A stretch of 37,052 nt of DNA from Planctomycetota bacterium (GTDB taxonomy: Bacteria; Planctomycetota; Phycisphaerae; Phycisphaerales; UBA1924). Made by a program: the position numbers and the translations under genes. Location of the stretch: positions 1-37,052 of the forward strand of contig JAJRPN010000017.1 in the NCBI GenBank assembly GCA_024280755.1, read 5' to 3'. The notes beneath the pieces were generated by a model. That model saw only the letters and a program-made list of their open reading frames with translations, did not search any database and had not been told where the DNA came from. Shown here in pieces: positions 24,515 through 33,345 of this stretch; position 1 is the stretch's first letter, and each line of letters begins with the position of its first letter.

Positions 24515-26422
24515 GTGATGAATCAACACATACGCATATTAGCAGGTGCGGGCTTTGCCTCACTCTTGGCAAGCAATGCCCTCGCACAACTCGATGGGTA
24601 TATGAGCAATCAAACGATGGGCAATACTCTTCGTACACTTGCAAACGGCAACAACCATGCTTGGGTAGAGACCATCGGGCAGAGCCTTGATGGAAACCCA
24701 ATTCACCTCATTACGCTCGCGGGTTCGGCAGCATCGGCCAATGAGATGCCGGCGTTATTGATCACCGCTGGCATCGACGGGCGACATCTTGTTGGTACAG
24801 AAACAGCGACAAGAATCGCCCAATCGATACTTGCCGATCACAGTGAAGTGCTGGATTCGATGACGATCTATATCATTCCGCGTGTGAATCCAGATAGTGC
24901 AACTCGAAACATGAATCGGATCTCGATGGGCTTCGCTGGCAACAGCCGAGCGATTGACGATGATCGAGATCGTGCGATTGGGGAAGATGGACCCGATGAT
25001 CTCAATGGCGATGGGTACATCACCATGATGCGCCGGCTCAACCCACCAATCAACGATCAACCTACGCACCTTGTCGATCCAGATAATCCCCGGCTGAATA
25101 TTGAGCCTGATAAGAAGGAAGCTCAGCGAGCAAGTTTTACGCTGTACCCAGAGGGAATCGACAACGATGGCGACGGACAGATCAACGAGGATGGGTTTGG
25201 GTATGTTGATCTGGATCAGAACTTCATGCACCGCTGGCCAGAGTATGAGACCCACTCAGGGAAGTATCCGCTGTCTGAACCCGAGTCGATGGCGATCGCT
25301 CGGTTTGTGCTCGAACACGAAAATATCGTGATGGCGATGACGCTTGGTCGCCACGATAATCTGGTCAATCTTCCAGAATCGAAGAGCAAGGATATTACGG
25401 GAAAAGCACCCAAGGGAATTGACACCAAAGATGTCGATCTGTATAAGCACGCGGCCGAGTTGTTCAAGGAAGCGACTGGTCAGAAAACCGCACCCAAAGA
25501 AGACATCGCGGGCAGTTTCCACGCTTGGCTCTATGCCCAGCGAGGAATCCCGAGCTTTGCCACAGTCGTCTGGACACGCCCAGAGATCGAAAATGCGGAG
25601 GGTGCAGAGGAGTCGATAGACGAGGCTGATGAAGAAGAGATCATCGAGACGAATCTCACTCCATCTGGTGCTGGTGATATTTCACAAGAGACTATCGACG
25701 AACTGATCGCAGCCTACGAGGCCCAGACGGGCGAGGCAGTTGATGAAGCGATGATGGCGATGGTGACACCAGACATGATCGAAGGATTCGCTGCCCAGGC
25801 AGGTGTTGTGGTTCAACGAGTCAAAGCTGAGGAGCCAGAGCAGGATGCTCTAAAGGAAAAGAAGAAGGGCAAGAAAAAGGAAAAGAGTAATGATGCCAAG
25901 TGGCTTGAGTATTTTGAGCATGCTGGGATCAATGGCTTTGTTGATTGGCAGGCATTCGACCATCCGACCCTCGGGGCTGTTGAAATTGGTGGGTTTGTGC
26001 CTCTGTCACGGATGAATCCGCCAGCGGATCAACTTGATGGACTCGCAGAGCAACAAACAGCGTTCGTGCTCGATCTTATAGACTCTCGGGCGCAGGTTTC
26101 GATCACCGGCCCAGAGATCAAAGTCCTGGCTGATGGCTTGTACGAAATCCGCATCGTACTCGTGAACGATGGTGAGATGCCTGCAACAACAGCCTACTCG
26201 CAGGCTAAGCACACGACCCGCCCGATTGTTATTCGAATGTCACCAGATGTTGAACACATTGTCACAGGGCAACGAATCTCGCGCGTTTGGGGGATCGATG
26301 CCAATGGCGGACGGTCCGAACACCACTGGATTATCCGCTCGGACGACATCAATGCGGAGACCATCGAAATCATTGACCCACGCTTCGGCAACCACACAAT
26401 CAAGCTTGGAAACGAATCATGA
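24515..26422 (+). CDS. Secreted M14 carboxypeptidase-like protein with lost active site
   Basis: A protein of 635 aa; AAGGA precedes adjacent GTG (24515) and ATG (24518) starts. The signal peptide ends near NALAQ (residue 25). The M14 domain aligns without gaps to the next gene around the zinc site, but where that has HGNE this has DGRH (88-91), so both ligand positions are changed. The substrate-binding NRNW is DQNF, and the catalytic Glu of SFTNEIW is Val in SFATVVW. Two acidic D-x-D-x-D-G loops (NGDGYI, NDGDGQINEDG) look Ca-binding. An acidic stretch and a Lys-rich stretch (KEKKKGKKKEK) interrupt the second half. It is probably a pseudoenzyme. Its TGA overlaps the ATG of the next gene (ATGA). 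Confidence 0.85.
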   Translation: MMNQHIRILAGAGFASLLASNALAQLDGYMSNQTMGNTLRTLANGNNHAWVETIGQSLDGNPIHLITLAGSAASANEMPALLITAGIDGRHLVGTETATRIAQSILADHSEVLDSMTIYIIPRVNPDSATRNMNRISMGFAGNSRAIDDDRDRAIGEDGPDDLNGDGYITMMRRLNPPINDQPTHLVDPDNPRLNIEPDKKEAQRASFTLYPEGIDNDGDGQINEDGFGYVDLDQNFMHRWPEYETHSGKYPLSEPESMAIARFVLEHENIVMAMTLGRHDNLVNLPESKSKDITGKAPKGIDTKDVDLYKHAAELFKEATGQKTAPKEDIAGSFHAWLYAQRGIPSFATVVWTRPEIENAEGAEESIDEADEEEIIETNLTPSGAGDISQETIDELIAAYEAQTGEAVDEAMMAMVTPDMIEGFAAQAGVVVQRVKAEEPEQDALKEKKKGKKKEKSNDAKWLEYFEHAGINGFVDWQAFDHPTLGAVEIGGFVPLSRMNPPADQLDGLAEQQTAFVLDLIDSRAQVSITGPEIKVLADGLYEIRIVLVNDGEMPATTAYSQAKHTTRPIVIRMSPDVEHIVTGQRISRVWGIDANGGRSEHHWIIRSDDINAETIEIIDPRFGNHTIKLGNES

Positions 26423-28188
26423 ATATTTTCAAAACACCATTCCGCTCACTTTGTGTCGTTTGCATTCTTGTTCTTGGCGGCGTGTGCAACTCTTCTGCAA
26501 TCGCACAACAACAGGTTTCTTCCCGTGTGGATGTTTCATGGAATCGGTTCTATGACTATGACGAAGTTACACAGATCATTCATGATCTTGTCGATGCGTA
26601 TCCTGAGCTGTTAACGCTCGAATCGTTGGGAAAAAGCGAGCTTGGCCGCGATATGTGGCTCATCACACTCAACAACTCAAAGACTGGACCTGCTGGCGAT
26701 AAGCCTGCGATGTATATCGATGGCAATGTGCATGGCAATGAGATCCAGGCCACCGAAACGGTGTTGTACTCGATCTGGTACCTCACCAAGAGCTTCGGGC
26801 AGGTCGATCAACTCACCGAGCTTATCGATCGTGTTGCTTTTTACTTCGTGCCATCACTGAACCCAGACGGGCGAGCCGAGTGGTTTGCCAATCCCAATAC
26901 GCCTCACTCTGCTCGAACCGGACAACGCCCGACGGATAACGATTTCGACGGCTTGCTCGATGAAGACGGACCTGACGATCTCGATGGTGATGGGCATATC
27001 ACGCGGATGTGGAAGTTTGATACCAACGGGCGCTATCGGCGCAATGAACTCGATCCACGCATCATCGAACGAGCCCCCGAAGGTGTTCAGGGAGAACTAA
27101 GCCGACTCGGTTCGGAAGGTATTGATAACGATGGTGATGGGCGAGTGAACGAAGATGGCCCGGGCGGGTATGACATGAACCGAAACTGGGCGAGCGATTG
27201 GCAGCCAAACTATATTCAGTATGGCGCAGGCCAGTTCCCGTTCGATAGTAAAGAGACAAACGCTATCGCGCAGTTCATTCTCAAACACCCCAATATCGCT
27301 GCGGGTCAAAGCTATCACAATACGGGCGGTATGCTCCTTCGCGGCCCGGGTGCCGATTACCTCGAAAATCTGTACTCACGCTCAGACCGTTCTGTATACG
27401 ACAAACTCGGCGACGCTGGCGAAGATTTGTTGCCCTATTACGATTACATGGTGATCCATGCAGATCTGTACACTGTTCATGGCGGGTTTGTCAACTGGAT
27501 GGCTGAAGGGCTCGGGATCGTGAGCTTTACGAATGAGATCTGGACAAACTCGCGCATGATGCCCGATCCTGATCGTGAGTTCTCGGCTGAAGAACGCATG
27601 CGCTGGCAAGACCGCATGCTCTTTGGTCAGACTTTTACTGACTACACAGAGTATGACCATCCAACCCATGGCAAGGTGCTTATCGGTGGCGGGACGAAGT
27701 ATTCTTCACGGGTTACGCCTCCATTTATGCTTGAAGAAGGTTGCCATCGCAACTTTGCATTTACGATGTTTCATGCCACCAATATGCCTGAAATTCAGTA
27801 TAAATGGGTTGGCATCGAGCAGCTTGATTCCACGCTTTGGGAAGTCACTGTGGAGATCGAGAATACGAAGATCATCCCAACCCGTCTCGGATTGGCAGCC
27901 AAGAAGAACATCGGACTCCCGGATTTGCTCACCCTCGAAGGCGTCGATGTTGTGCTCGCAGGGACAGTTTCGGATCGATTCGATCGTACGATTGATCCTG
28001 TTGAGCATCGCCCATCCATGCTCTTGCTCAACAATGGCATTCGAGGCAACTCGACCAATACTTACCGATTCCTGGTTTCTGGAGCAAAGGGCGATACGGT
28101 TAAGCTGGCCTATAGAGCCGAGAAGGCACGCGATATATCGATGCAGTTCACTCTTGAGGCTGGCGAAAATGCCCCAAGCAATGAGTGA
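26419..28188 (+). CDS. Secreted M14 zinc carboxypeptidase, active-site intact
   Basis: A protein of 589 aa. The signal peptide ends near SSAIAQ (residue 30). Zinc ligands are His105 and Glu108 in VHGNEIQATE and probably His300 in GQSYHNTGG; NPDGR (~148-152) and NRNW (~254-257) are substrate-binding elements, and Glu373 in SFTNEIW is the catalytic residue. As in its partner, two Ca-binding-like loops sit inside the catalytic domain (DNDFDGLLDEDG and DNDGDGRVNEDG). A ~190-residue C-terminal beta-rich extension follows. The enzyme should remove C-terminal residues from peptides in the periplasm or outside the cell. It is translationally coupled to the inactive paralogue upstream, suggesting that both products are made in similar amounts. 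Confidence 0.9.
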   Translation: MNIFKTPFRSLCVVCILVLGGVCNSSAIAQQQVSSRVDVSWNRFYDYDEVTQIIHDLVDAYPELLTLESLGKSELGRDMWLITLNNSKTGPAGDKPAMYIDGNVHGNEIQATETVLYSIWYLTKSFGQVDQLTELIDRVAFYFVPSLNPDGRAEWFANPNTPHSARTGQRPTDNDFDGLLDEDGPDDLDGDGHITRMWKFDTNGRYRRNELDPRIIERAPEGVQGELSRLGSEGIDNDGDGRVNEDGPGGYDMNRNWASDWQPNYIQYGAGQFPFDSKETNAIAQFILKHPNIAAGQSYHNTGGMLLRGPGADYLENLYSRSDRSVYDKLGDAGEDLLPYYDYMVIHADLYTVHGGFVNWMAEGLGIVSFTNEIWTNSRMMPDPDREFSAEERMRWQDRMLFGQTFTDYTEYDHPTHGKVLIGGGTKYSSRVTPPFMLEEGCHRNFAFTMFHATNMPEIQYKWVGIEQLDSTLWEVTVEIENTKIIPTRLGLAAKKNIGLPDLLTLEGVDVVLAGTVSDRFDRTIDPVEHRPSMLLLNNGIRGNSTNTYRFLVSGAKGDTVKLAYRAEKARDISMQFTLEAGENAPSNE

Positions 28189-28327
28189 GAGTTTAGGGGT
28201 TCTAAATAGGCTTTCATGGCGATTTGTCCGAAACGGTCATTTTGCCTCATACTACTGCATACAAGGAGGTTACGCGTCTTGGTTGGTCCCGGCGTATTCT
28301 GATTTATTCCTATTCGTGACTGCAAAT

Positions 28328-28347
28328 ATGGGACAGAAATGGGACAG
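28328..28347. repeat. Tandem ATGGGACAG tag beside the hypF stop
   Basis: Two copies of ATGGGACAG (28328-28336 and 28339-28347) are separated by 2 bp, immediately before the hypF stop on the other strand. Tags of the form GGGACAG...GGGACAGTCAC occur near REP-associated transposases in other genomes, but no such gene is here. The rest of 28189-28347 shows no gene. Confidence 0.35.
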
Positions 28348-29874
28348 TCACTTTAATCGTGAGAAATTTTGATTAAAGGTCGATGCGAGGGCTGTTTGAC
28401 CTGCTGAAATGCCGCCGTCGTTGCAGGGGATGGTGTTTGCAGTTAGAACTTGTATATCCAGTCTGAGTTGTTCCGTAAAGAGTTTGGTGAGGAGAGTATT
28501 TTGCCATACGCCGCCTGAGAGTGCTACGGCGGAGGTTCCATACTGACTCGAAAGAGCATGTGCGTTCGTGGCTAGGACCTTGGCAAGTGTTGCATGGAAG
28601 GCCCATGCCAAGTCTTCAGGGGTATCGCCGGATTGCCTTCGGCTCAAGAGTTCGTTGATGAAGAACGCAGAATCGAGGGTTGGCTCTTCATGTAGCAGGG
28701 TTTGTGTTTGCGATTTACATGCGAGATTTTCGAGCCAAATGACGGCTTGACCTTCGTATGATGATTCTCGCGTGAAGCCACAAATTGCAGCGGCTGCATC
28801 GAAAAGGCGTCCTGTGGAGCTCGATTTGAGGCAACGCAAATCGCTCTTGATCATTGCTTGGGCATCACGAAATCTTTGAGGGAATCCGAACGGATCTGAT
28901 TCGAGCAACTTGGGATCGACATCGTGAAGGTATGCGGCAGCCGCTTGTACGGGGAATCGTGCAGCGGCATCGCCGCCGGGCATTGAGACTGTTGAAAGAT
29001 TGCTAATACGAGTAAATCCATCGACAACTGATCCGATAAAGAACTCGCCGCCCCAGATGGATTGGTCTCGCCCATAGCCGGTGCCGTCGAGGGCGATGCC
29101 GATGACTTTGCGATCGAGCATGTTGTGTTCGAGTAAGATCGCTGCGATATGTGCTTCGTGATGTTGGATTGAGATGTGTTTGGATGCCGGTATTTGCAGT
29201 GCGTGGCGGGTGGAGACATATTCTGGGTGCATGTCGTGTGCGACGATCAACTGTTCTGGATCGACGGCGTACATACTCAACAGGTCATCAATGGTTTCTG
29301 TGAATGCTTGGTCGGTTTCGAGATCGCCGAGATCGCCGATGTGTTGGCTGAGGAAAACTTCGCCTTCAATCGCAAGGGAGATTGTGTTTTTGAGATCGGC
29401 TCCGACGGCAAGAATCGGTTGCTTGTAGGGAATTGTTGCAACACTCGAAGGGGCATATCCACGGGCACGGCGAATGATAAAAGGTGCGTTGTTGCGAATG
29501 GAGACAACCGAATCATCAACCCGTCTTTGGATTGGGCGTTCCCCTACTAAAAACGCATCGGCAATTTCAGAGATGCGATCAAAGGCATCTTCGTCTTGGT
29601 AGGCGATTGGTTCATTGGATTGATTGGCGCTGGTGAGCACCATCGGATCGGGCGAACCATATTCAAAGAGCCTGGAGTGGAGCGGGGTGTAGGGGAGCAT
29701 GACGCCGAGTTCGTGGATGCCGGGTGCTAAAGCATCTGAGTAGGCCTTTGATGGAGCGAGGAGGATTGGTCTTGCGATTGAACTGAGCACTCTTTCATGG
29801 GCATCGGTCATGTCTATGAGGAAGCGGGCTTTGTCTATTGATGAGGTCATGATTGCAAATGGTTTTTCTTTGCG
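28348..29874 (-). pseudogene. hypF: 5'-truncated HypF carbamoyltransferase
   Basis: HypF makes the cyanide ligand of [NiFe] hydrogenases from carbamoyl phosphate and is normally ~750 aa: acylphosphatase, zinc fingers, YrdC-like and Kae1-like domains. Here only the last ~508 residues remain. Homology begins at RKEKPFAIM inside the YrdC domain (the first in-frame ATG is at 29850, and a TGA lies in frame at 29893-29895), continues through SIARPILL and VDDSVV, and retains the Kae1-like domain with the HHEAHIAA metal site and the ending GGVWQNTLL...NDGGISAGQ. The acylphosphatase and Cys4 zinc fingers are absent upstream. No other hyp or hydrogenase gene is in the window. The remaining frame is clean, so the truncation is probably recent. 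A stand-alone function cannot be excluded. Confidence 0.85.
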
Positions 29875-29882
29875 AAACTTCG

Positions 29883-29966
29883 ATCGCGGATATCAACGAT
29901 GATTGTCACTTCAATTTCTTCGACATCTCAGCGTTTCTTCAGGTATTTAGTGCTGGATGTCCATGA
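29883..29966 (+). pseudogene. Orphan C-terminal fragment of a dockerin-tailed protein
   Basis: Plus-strand codons 29883-29966 read IADINDDCHFNFFDISAFLQ then VFSAGCP and a stop. This aligns without gaps to the tail of the protein at 170-1321, with 18 of 27 residues identical. Nothing upstream belongs to it: 9 bp away the truncated HypF begins on the other strand. It is the last 27 codons of a gene whose remainder was lost at the same junction. Confidence 0.85.
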
Positions 29967-30523
29967 TTGAAGTTTGACCCGCTCTGACCCGTTTGCTGAC
30001 CCGCTAGGTGTTGGAAACGGGAATAGGACCGGGAGATGGCATCTTGTGAGACTTGCCTAGTGGAGGCCGGTCAGTTGACTCAATTTAGTTGTTGTTGTCG
30101 CCGTTGCCAATCAGTGAGCAATGTAGAGAGTAACTTCTGAAAACTCAGGCCGGGATTAAGTTCCAGTCTGTAGCACAACTCATGGATTACCACGCACTCG
30201 ACACAATTAGGCAGGGCATTGTGATTTTATCGCATAGGGCTTGACTCGGTTTTGGGGGCTAGGCAAGCAAGCAGCACCGAGCGGAGCGACTGATACGGCT
30301 TGGCATATTCGGTTGAGGAATGATCCAGCCTGACCCAACCCAATCCATCTGGATGCCAAGATTCGGTGTTGTAGGTGGAATGCGTGTTCCCGCTTGCCTT
30401 GTAGTTTGAGCGATGAAATTATTTACTATATGTTCAAACATATATGCACATCTTCGCGTACCATATTTGAATAGCTAGTGACTGCCTCAGAATTCGAAGG
30501 GGCTTAACACAGGAGTATCTTCG
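29967..30523. other. Gene-poor scar region, 557 bp
   Basis: Apart from the peptidase fragment at 30080-30226, I find no gene here. 29975-30005 repeats a GACCCG motif three times. 30240-30441 has an open frame on the minus strand without recognisable similarity or a ribosome site. 30420-30520 is AT-rich and ends in AGGAG, the ribosome site of the next gene, so a promoter for the membrane-protein pair probably lies there. Confidence 0.5.
30080..30226 (-). pseudogene. Degenerate YgjP-like (DUF45) metallopeptidase tail
   Basis: On the minus strand, between two stops, 48 codons read NHNALPNCVECVVIHELCYR, then LELNPGLSF, then TDWQRRQQQLN and a stop. YgjP/DUF45 peptidases end with a V-V-x-HELxH...NH...F...PdW...R..L pattern. 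Here HELCH has become HELCY and the following NH has become NP, so two zinc-ligand positions are gone, and the rest of the ~230-aa protein is missing. DUF45 genes often sit next to type I restriction systems, none of which is present. Confidence 0.65.
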
Positions 30524-31345
30524 GTGATGTTAAAGTGGTTCAGGCAGCTAGATGGCATCCTGCGGGGTGATGCGATTCAAATACCGGCACTCAAGCACGG
30601 GCGCATCGACATGCCCGTAGGTGGCGTCATGGTCGTTGCTCTCATATTGGCGATGGTCTACGGAGTGTGCATGGGTGCGTATGCCATTATCCGCACAGCA
30701 TGGTCGGATACCGGGGTTACGGATGATGCCGTGATGCAAATGGTGGCAAGCGCGGTGAAGCTGCCACTTCTGTTCTTCCTCACGCTTGTTGTTACCTTTC
30801 CATCGCTGTATGTATTCAATGCACTCGTCGGATCGCGGCTTTCGCTGGCTTCCGTGGGGAGGCTGCTCGTGGCGATGGTCGGTGTGATGATGGCAGTCCT
30901 TGCTTCGCTCGGGCCGATCGTGGTGTTCTTCTCTGCGAGCACGACGAGCTATCCATTCATGATACTGCTCAATGTTACGGCAGCATCGATCGCTGGGATC
31001 CTCGGGTTGGCATTTCTGCTCCGAACTATGGGCCGCCTTGTGATGGCGCAAAATCGGATCGACTTTCCGGTAGTGCAAACAGATGAGGAATCAGGGGATA
31101 TCGCCCAAGAGGATGAGCAGCAAATCAGCAGCTCGCTTGATCCGTTTCAAGCCCACACCGACACGAAAGCAACAGCGGTATTCAAAATCTGGGTGGTTGT
31201 GTTTGCTGTTGCCGGCGCTCAGATGAGCTGGGTGTTGAGACCGTTTATCGGAAGCCCAGATATGGAATTTACATGGTTTCGTGAGCGAAACAGCAGCTTC
31301 TTTCTTGAAGTGCTTAAATCAATTGCCGAGTTGTTAGGGGCTTAG
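30524..31345 (+). CDS. Integral membrane protein, planctomycete paralogue A (unknown function)
   Basis: A protein of 273 aa; AGGAG lies 8 bp before a GTG (30524) and 11 bp before an adjacent ATG (30527). About five transmembrane segments are seen (~31-57, 79-101, 112-138, 144-167, 217-239), with an acidic Gln/Ser-rich cytoplasmic loop (~184-215) between the last two. The last segment leads into MSWVLRPFIGSP, followed by a short amphipathic end. Shared with the next gene are AVKLPLLFF, FPSLYVFNALVG and the WVLRPFIG signature. I recognise it as a family common in planctomycetes but know of no function. Nothing indicates a transporter or enzyme. It is likely cotranscribed with the next gene (3-bp gap). 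Confidence 0.8.
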   Translation: MMLKWFRQLDGILRGDAIQIPALKHGRIDMPVGGVMVVALILAMVYGVCMGAYAIIRTAWSDTGVTDDAVMQMVASAVKLPLLFFLTLVVTFPSLYVFNALVGSRLSLASVGRLLVAMVGVMMAVLASLGPIVVFFSASTTSYPFMILLNVTAASIAGILGLAFLLRTMGRLVMAQNRIDFPVVQTDEESGDIAQEDEQQISSSLDPFQAHTDTKATAVFKIWVVVFAVAGAQMSWVLRPFIGSPDMEFTWFRERNSSFFLEVLKSIAELLGA

Positions 31346-31348
31346 CGG

Positions 31349-32011
31349 ATGAACAGCCTGTTGCGAGTTGACGATATCTTGCGGGCAAAGCGGTGGCTCG
31401 TGCGGGGGGGCAATCACGCCCGGTCGCTGATTCTCGTTGTTTGGACCATGATCGTCTTTGGCGGCATATACGGTTCTGTGATGGGCAGTTTCGGCGGGGC
31501 AAGATTCTACCAGATGTTATTTTCCGCGATGAAGTTGCCCATTTTACTTGCAGCTACCTTCATCCTGAGTTTACCAAGTTTCTTTGTTGTTACTACACTG
31601 TTGGGTTTGCGCGACGACTTTGCAGCATCGGTTCGCGCGATCGTAGCGACGCAGGCAGGACTTACAATCATCCTCTTCTCGTTGTCGCCGTTTACATTGC
31701 TGTGGTATGTGTCGTTTGACAGCTACGACGCGGCAATCTTATTTAATTTGCTGATATTCACCATTGCTTCTGTATCTTCACAGTGGCTGCTTCGCCGTTT
31801 CTACCGACCGCTGATCCTGAGCAATCCGCGTCACCGCTTGATGATGTGGAGTTGGCTTGTGATATACGCGTTTGTTGGGATTCAGATGGGCTGGGTTCTT
31901 CGCCCGTTCATCGGCTATCCCGGCACAGCAACAACCTTCTTCCGTGCGGGGGCGTGGGGCAACGCCTATTCCGAAGTGCTGCAAATAGCGTGGAGATTTT
32001 TGGGAGCCTGA
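31349..32011 (+). CDS. Integral membrane protein, planctomycete paralogue B (unknown function)
   Basis: A protein of 220 aa starting 3 bp after the stop of paralogue A. It has about five transmembrane segments (~26-48, 62-85, 98-122, 128-147, 166-184). Conserved with A are AMKLPILL (~60-67), LPSFFVVTTLLG (~75-86), QMGWVLRPFIGYPG (~179-192) and a terminal LGA. It lacks the acidic loop of A and has a basic one (LRRFYRPLILSNPRHR) instead. The complementary charges of the two loops and the gene coupling suggest that A and B form one complex; this is inference. Function unknown. Confidence 0.8.
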   Translation: MNSLLRVDDILRAKRWLVRGGNHARSLILVVWTMIVFGGIYGSVMGSFGGARFYQMLFSAMKLPILLAATFILSLPSFFVVTTLLGLRDDFAASVRAIVATQAGLTIILFSLSPFTLLWYVSFDSYDAAILFNLLIFTIASVSSQWLLRRFYRPLILSNPRHRLMMWSWLVIYAFVGIQMGWVLRPFIGYPGTATTFFRAGAWGNAYSEVLQIAWRFLGA

Positions 32012-32465
32012 TAGAGGGATTAAACTGATTTGCTGAATTGCTAAAGGAATCGATCCTGATGCGATGCCTCGCACCTAGTGCGTAGTAGCAGGCCAGCGAT
32101 TTTAAGTATTATCTATTTGGCATTTGAGTGATCATTCAAGCGGCCTTCTTTCGCTCTCGGACTTTGACCTCAAGCCGAAAGAGTTTCGGATCGCCGCGAG
32201 CAGATTGTCTGGTTACTCTGATTTCTGGATCGATGCTTGTTCCCTAAGGAATGGTCAATGCTTACGCCATGGCGATGCCGTATGATTGTGACATGGGCGT
32301 CGTAGCAGAATCAACAAGGTGCCACGCGCTTCGAGGTCATAGGTTGTATATGGTGAATGCTATGGATGTTTTTTAGCGAAAATCGACGATCTTGGATCAC
32401 CACAAACTGGTGGCCCCCCACACTCCCGGCTACTTTGATTTCTGCTCTGATACCCACGGGTTGGG
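32012..32465. other. Intergenic region, 454 bp
   Basis: It separates the plus-strand membrane-protein pair from the convergent DUF4198 gene. I see no strong terminator. It contains a short open stretch on the minus strand (32136-32243, listed separately) that looks like the end of a lost gene; the rest shows no gene. Confidence 0.5.
32136..32243 (-). pseudogene. Possible C-terminal remnant of an unknown gene (35 codons)
   Basis: Directly after a TAG, the minus strand reads GTSIDPEIRVTRQSARGDPK, then LFRLEVKVRERKKAA and a stop. The composition (alternating hydrophobic and charged residues, basic end) looks like protein, not noise, but I cannot name a family. There is no start codon or ribosome site. 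It could be chance. Confidence 0.25.
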
Positions 32466-33278
32466 TCACTCATTTGTGAATGTTGTCGAAGCCCAGAAGC
32501 TTTCCCAATCGGATGCTTCAAGATTATTTGCTCGTTGGATATGAATGGTAGTGATCATCCAGTCCCCGTAGGGTTCAGCTTCGAATGCAATCTTTCCACT
32601 CGCATCGGTGGAAAGCTCGATAAGCACTTCGGGGTTAATTGTATTTGCAACAACTACGCGCAGCCCTTCGATTGGATCATCCATGAATGATACGGAAGCG
32701 ATGATTTTAGTTCTCATGAGTTCGCTATCACTGCTTACGGGGGTGATTGATTCAATCAGAATTTCAAGAGGGAGTCCGACACGGCGGTCAATCTTGTCAG
32801 CAGCGAGTTCATAATCATTGATTCGAATAATTGCTTTGGCACATCGGGAATATGCTTCTCTACCAATAGCTTTGGATTCATCGCGTTGTGATCGCTCATC
32901 TATGATGTGCTCGAGCCCTTCCTCGATGAGGTAAGCATTGAATCGTTCCCATTCGAGATCATTTGTGTAATGATTCGATTGGTACACGATTACCCCTGAG
33001 TGTTGTGCTCGAAGATAGCCGTCTGGGCTCTGGTGCAGTCCGAGAATAGGAGTTATTTTCTTGTCATGATTGACAAACTCGAATCGTTTGATTTGCGGTT
33101 CATTCCGATCAACAACTTCCCCATGAAAACGCTCTCCGTGCATGAGTCGGACAATGACAAGTTCGTTTGCTCTGAACGAAAAACGATCAGGTTGGATCCA
33201 AAACTCATGCGCGTTTGCCACTGAATACGATAAAAAAATGTTGAAGAGGACCGTTGCTGAAAAAATTTGTTTGAGCAT
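32466..33278 (-). CDS. DUF4198 domain-containing secreted protein
   Basis: A protein of 270 aa with AGGAA 7-8 bp before the ATG. The signal peptide ends at VANA (residue 23), so the mature protein begins HEFWIQPDRF, the hallmark of DUF4198 (NikM-like) proteins. Further family features are MHGERFHGE (~46-54), YQSNHY, the FNAYLIEEGLEHI stretch near 110-125, and VGLPLEIL followed by a beta-rich C-terminal domain with DASGKIAFEAEPYGDWM. DUF4198 proteins are periplasmic and some are linked to metal uptake; this one has no metal-transporter neighbour. The mature N-terminal His could bind metal. It lies 67 bp downstream of the DUF4331 gene, with a terminator in between, so it may be expressed by read-through or from its own promoter. 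Confidence 0.82.
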   Translation of the reverse strand: MLKQIFSATVLFNIFLSYSVANAHEFWIQPDRFSFRANELVIVRLMHGERFHGEVVDRNEPQIKRFEFVNHDKKITPILGLHQSPDGYLRAQHSGVIVYQSNHYTNDLEWERFNAYLIEEGLEHIIDERSQRDESKAIGREAYSRCAKAIIRINDYELAADKIDRRVGLPLEILIESITPVSSDSELMRTKIIASVSFMDDPIEGLRVVVANTINPEVLIELSTDASGKIAFEAEPYGDWMITTIHIQRANNLEASDWESFWASTTFTNE

Positions 33279-33298
33279 GATGTGTTCCTAGAGTGTGT

Positions 33299-33332
33299 AA
33301 AAGCGAGAGCAAATCTTTCGATCTGCTCTCGC
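33299..33332 (-). terminator. Rho-independent terminator/attenuator between DUF4331 and DUF4198 genes
   Basis: GCGAGAGCA (33303-33311) pairs with TGCTCTCGC (33324-33332), a 9-bp stem with a 12-nt loop, followed on the minus strand by TTTT. It lies 14 bp past the DUF4331 stop. Confidence 0.82.
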
Positions 33333-33345
33333 AGTGGATTGTCGT

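Noticed and set aside
30240..30441. 60-codon minus-strand open frame
   Set aside because: No ribosome site, no recognisable domain, and it sits in a decay zone; not supported as a gene.
30548..31078. 176-codon minus-strand frame opposite membrane paralogue A
   Set aside because: His/Arg-rich shadow; the plus strand encodes a clear membrane protein.
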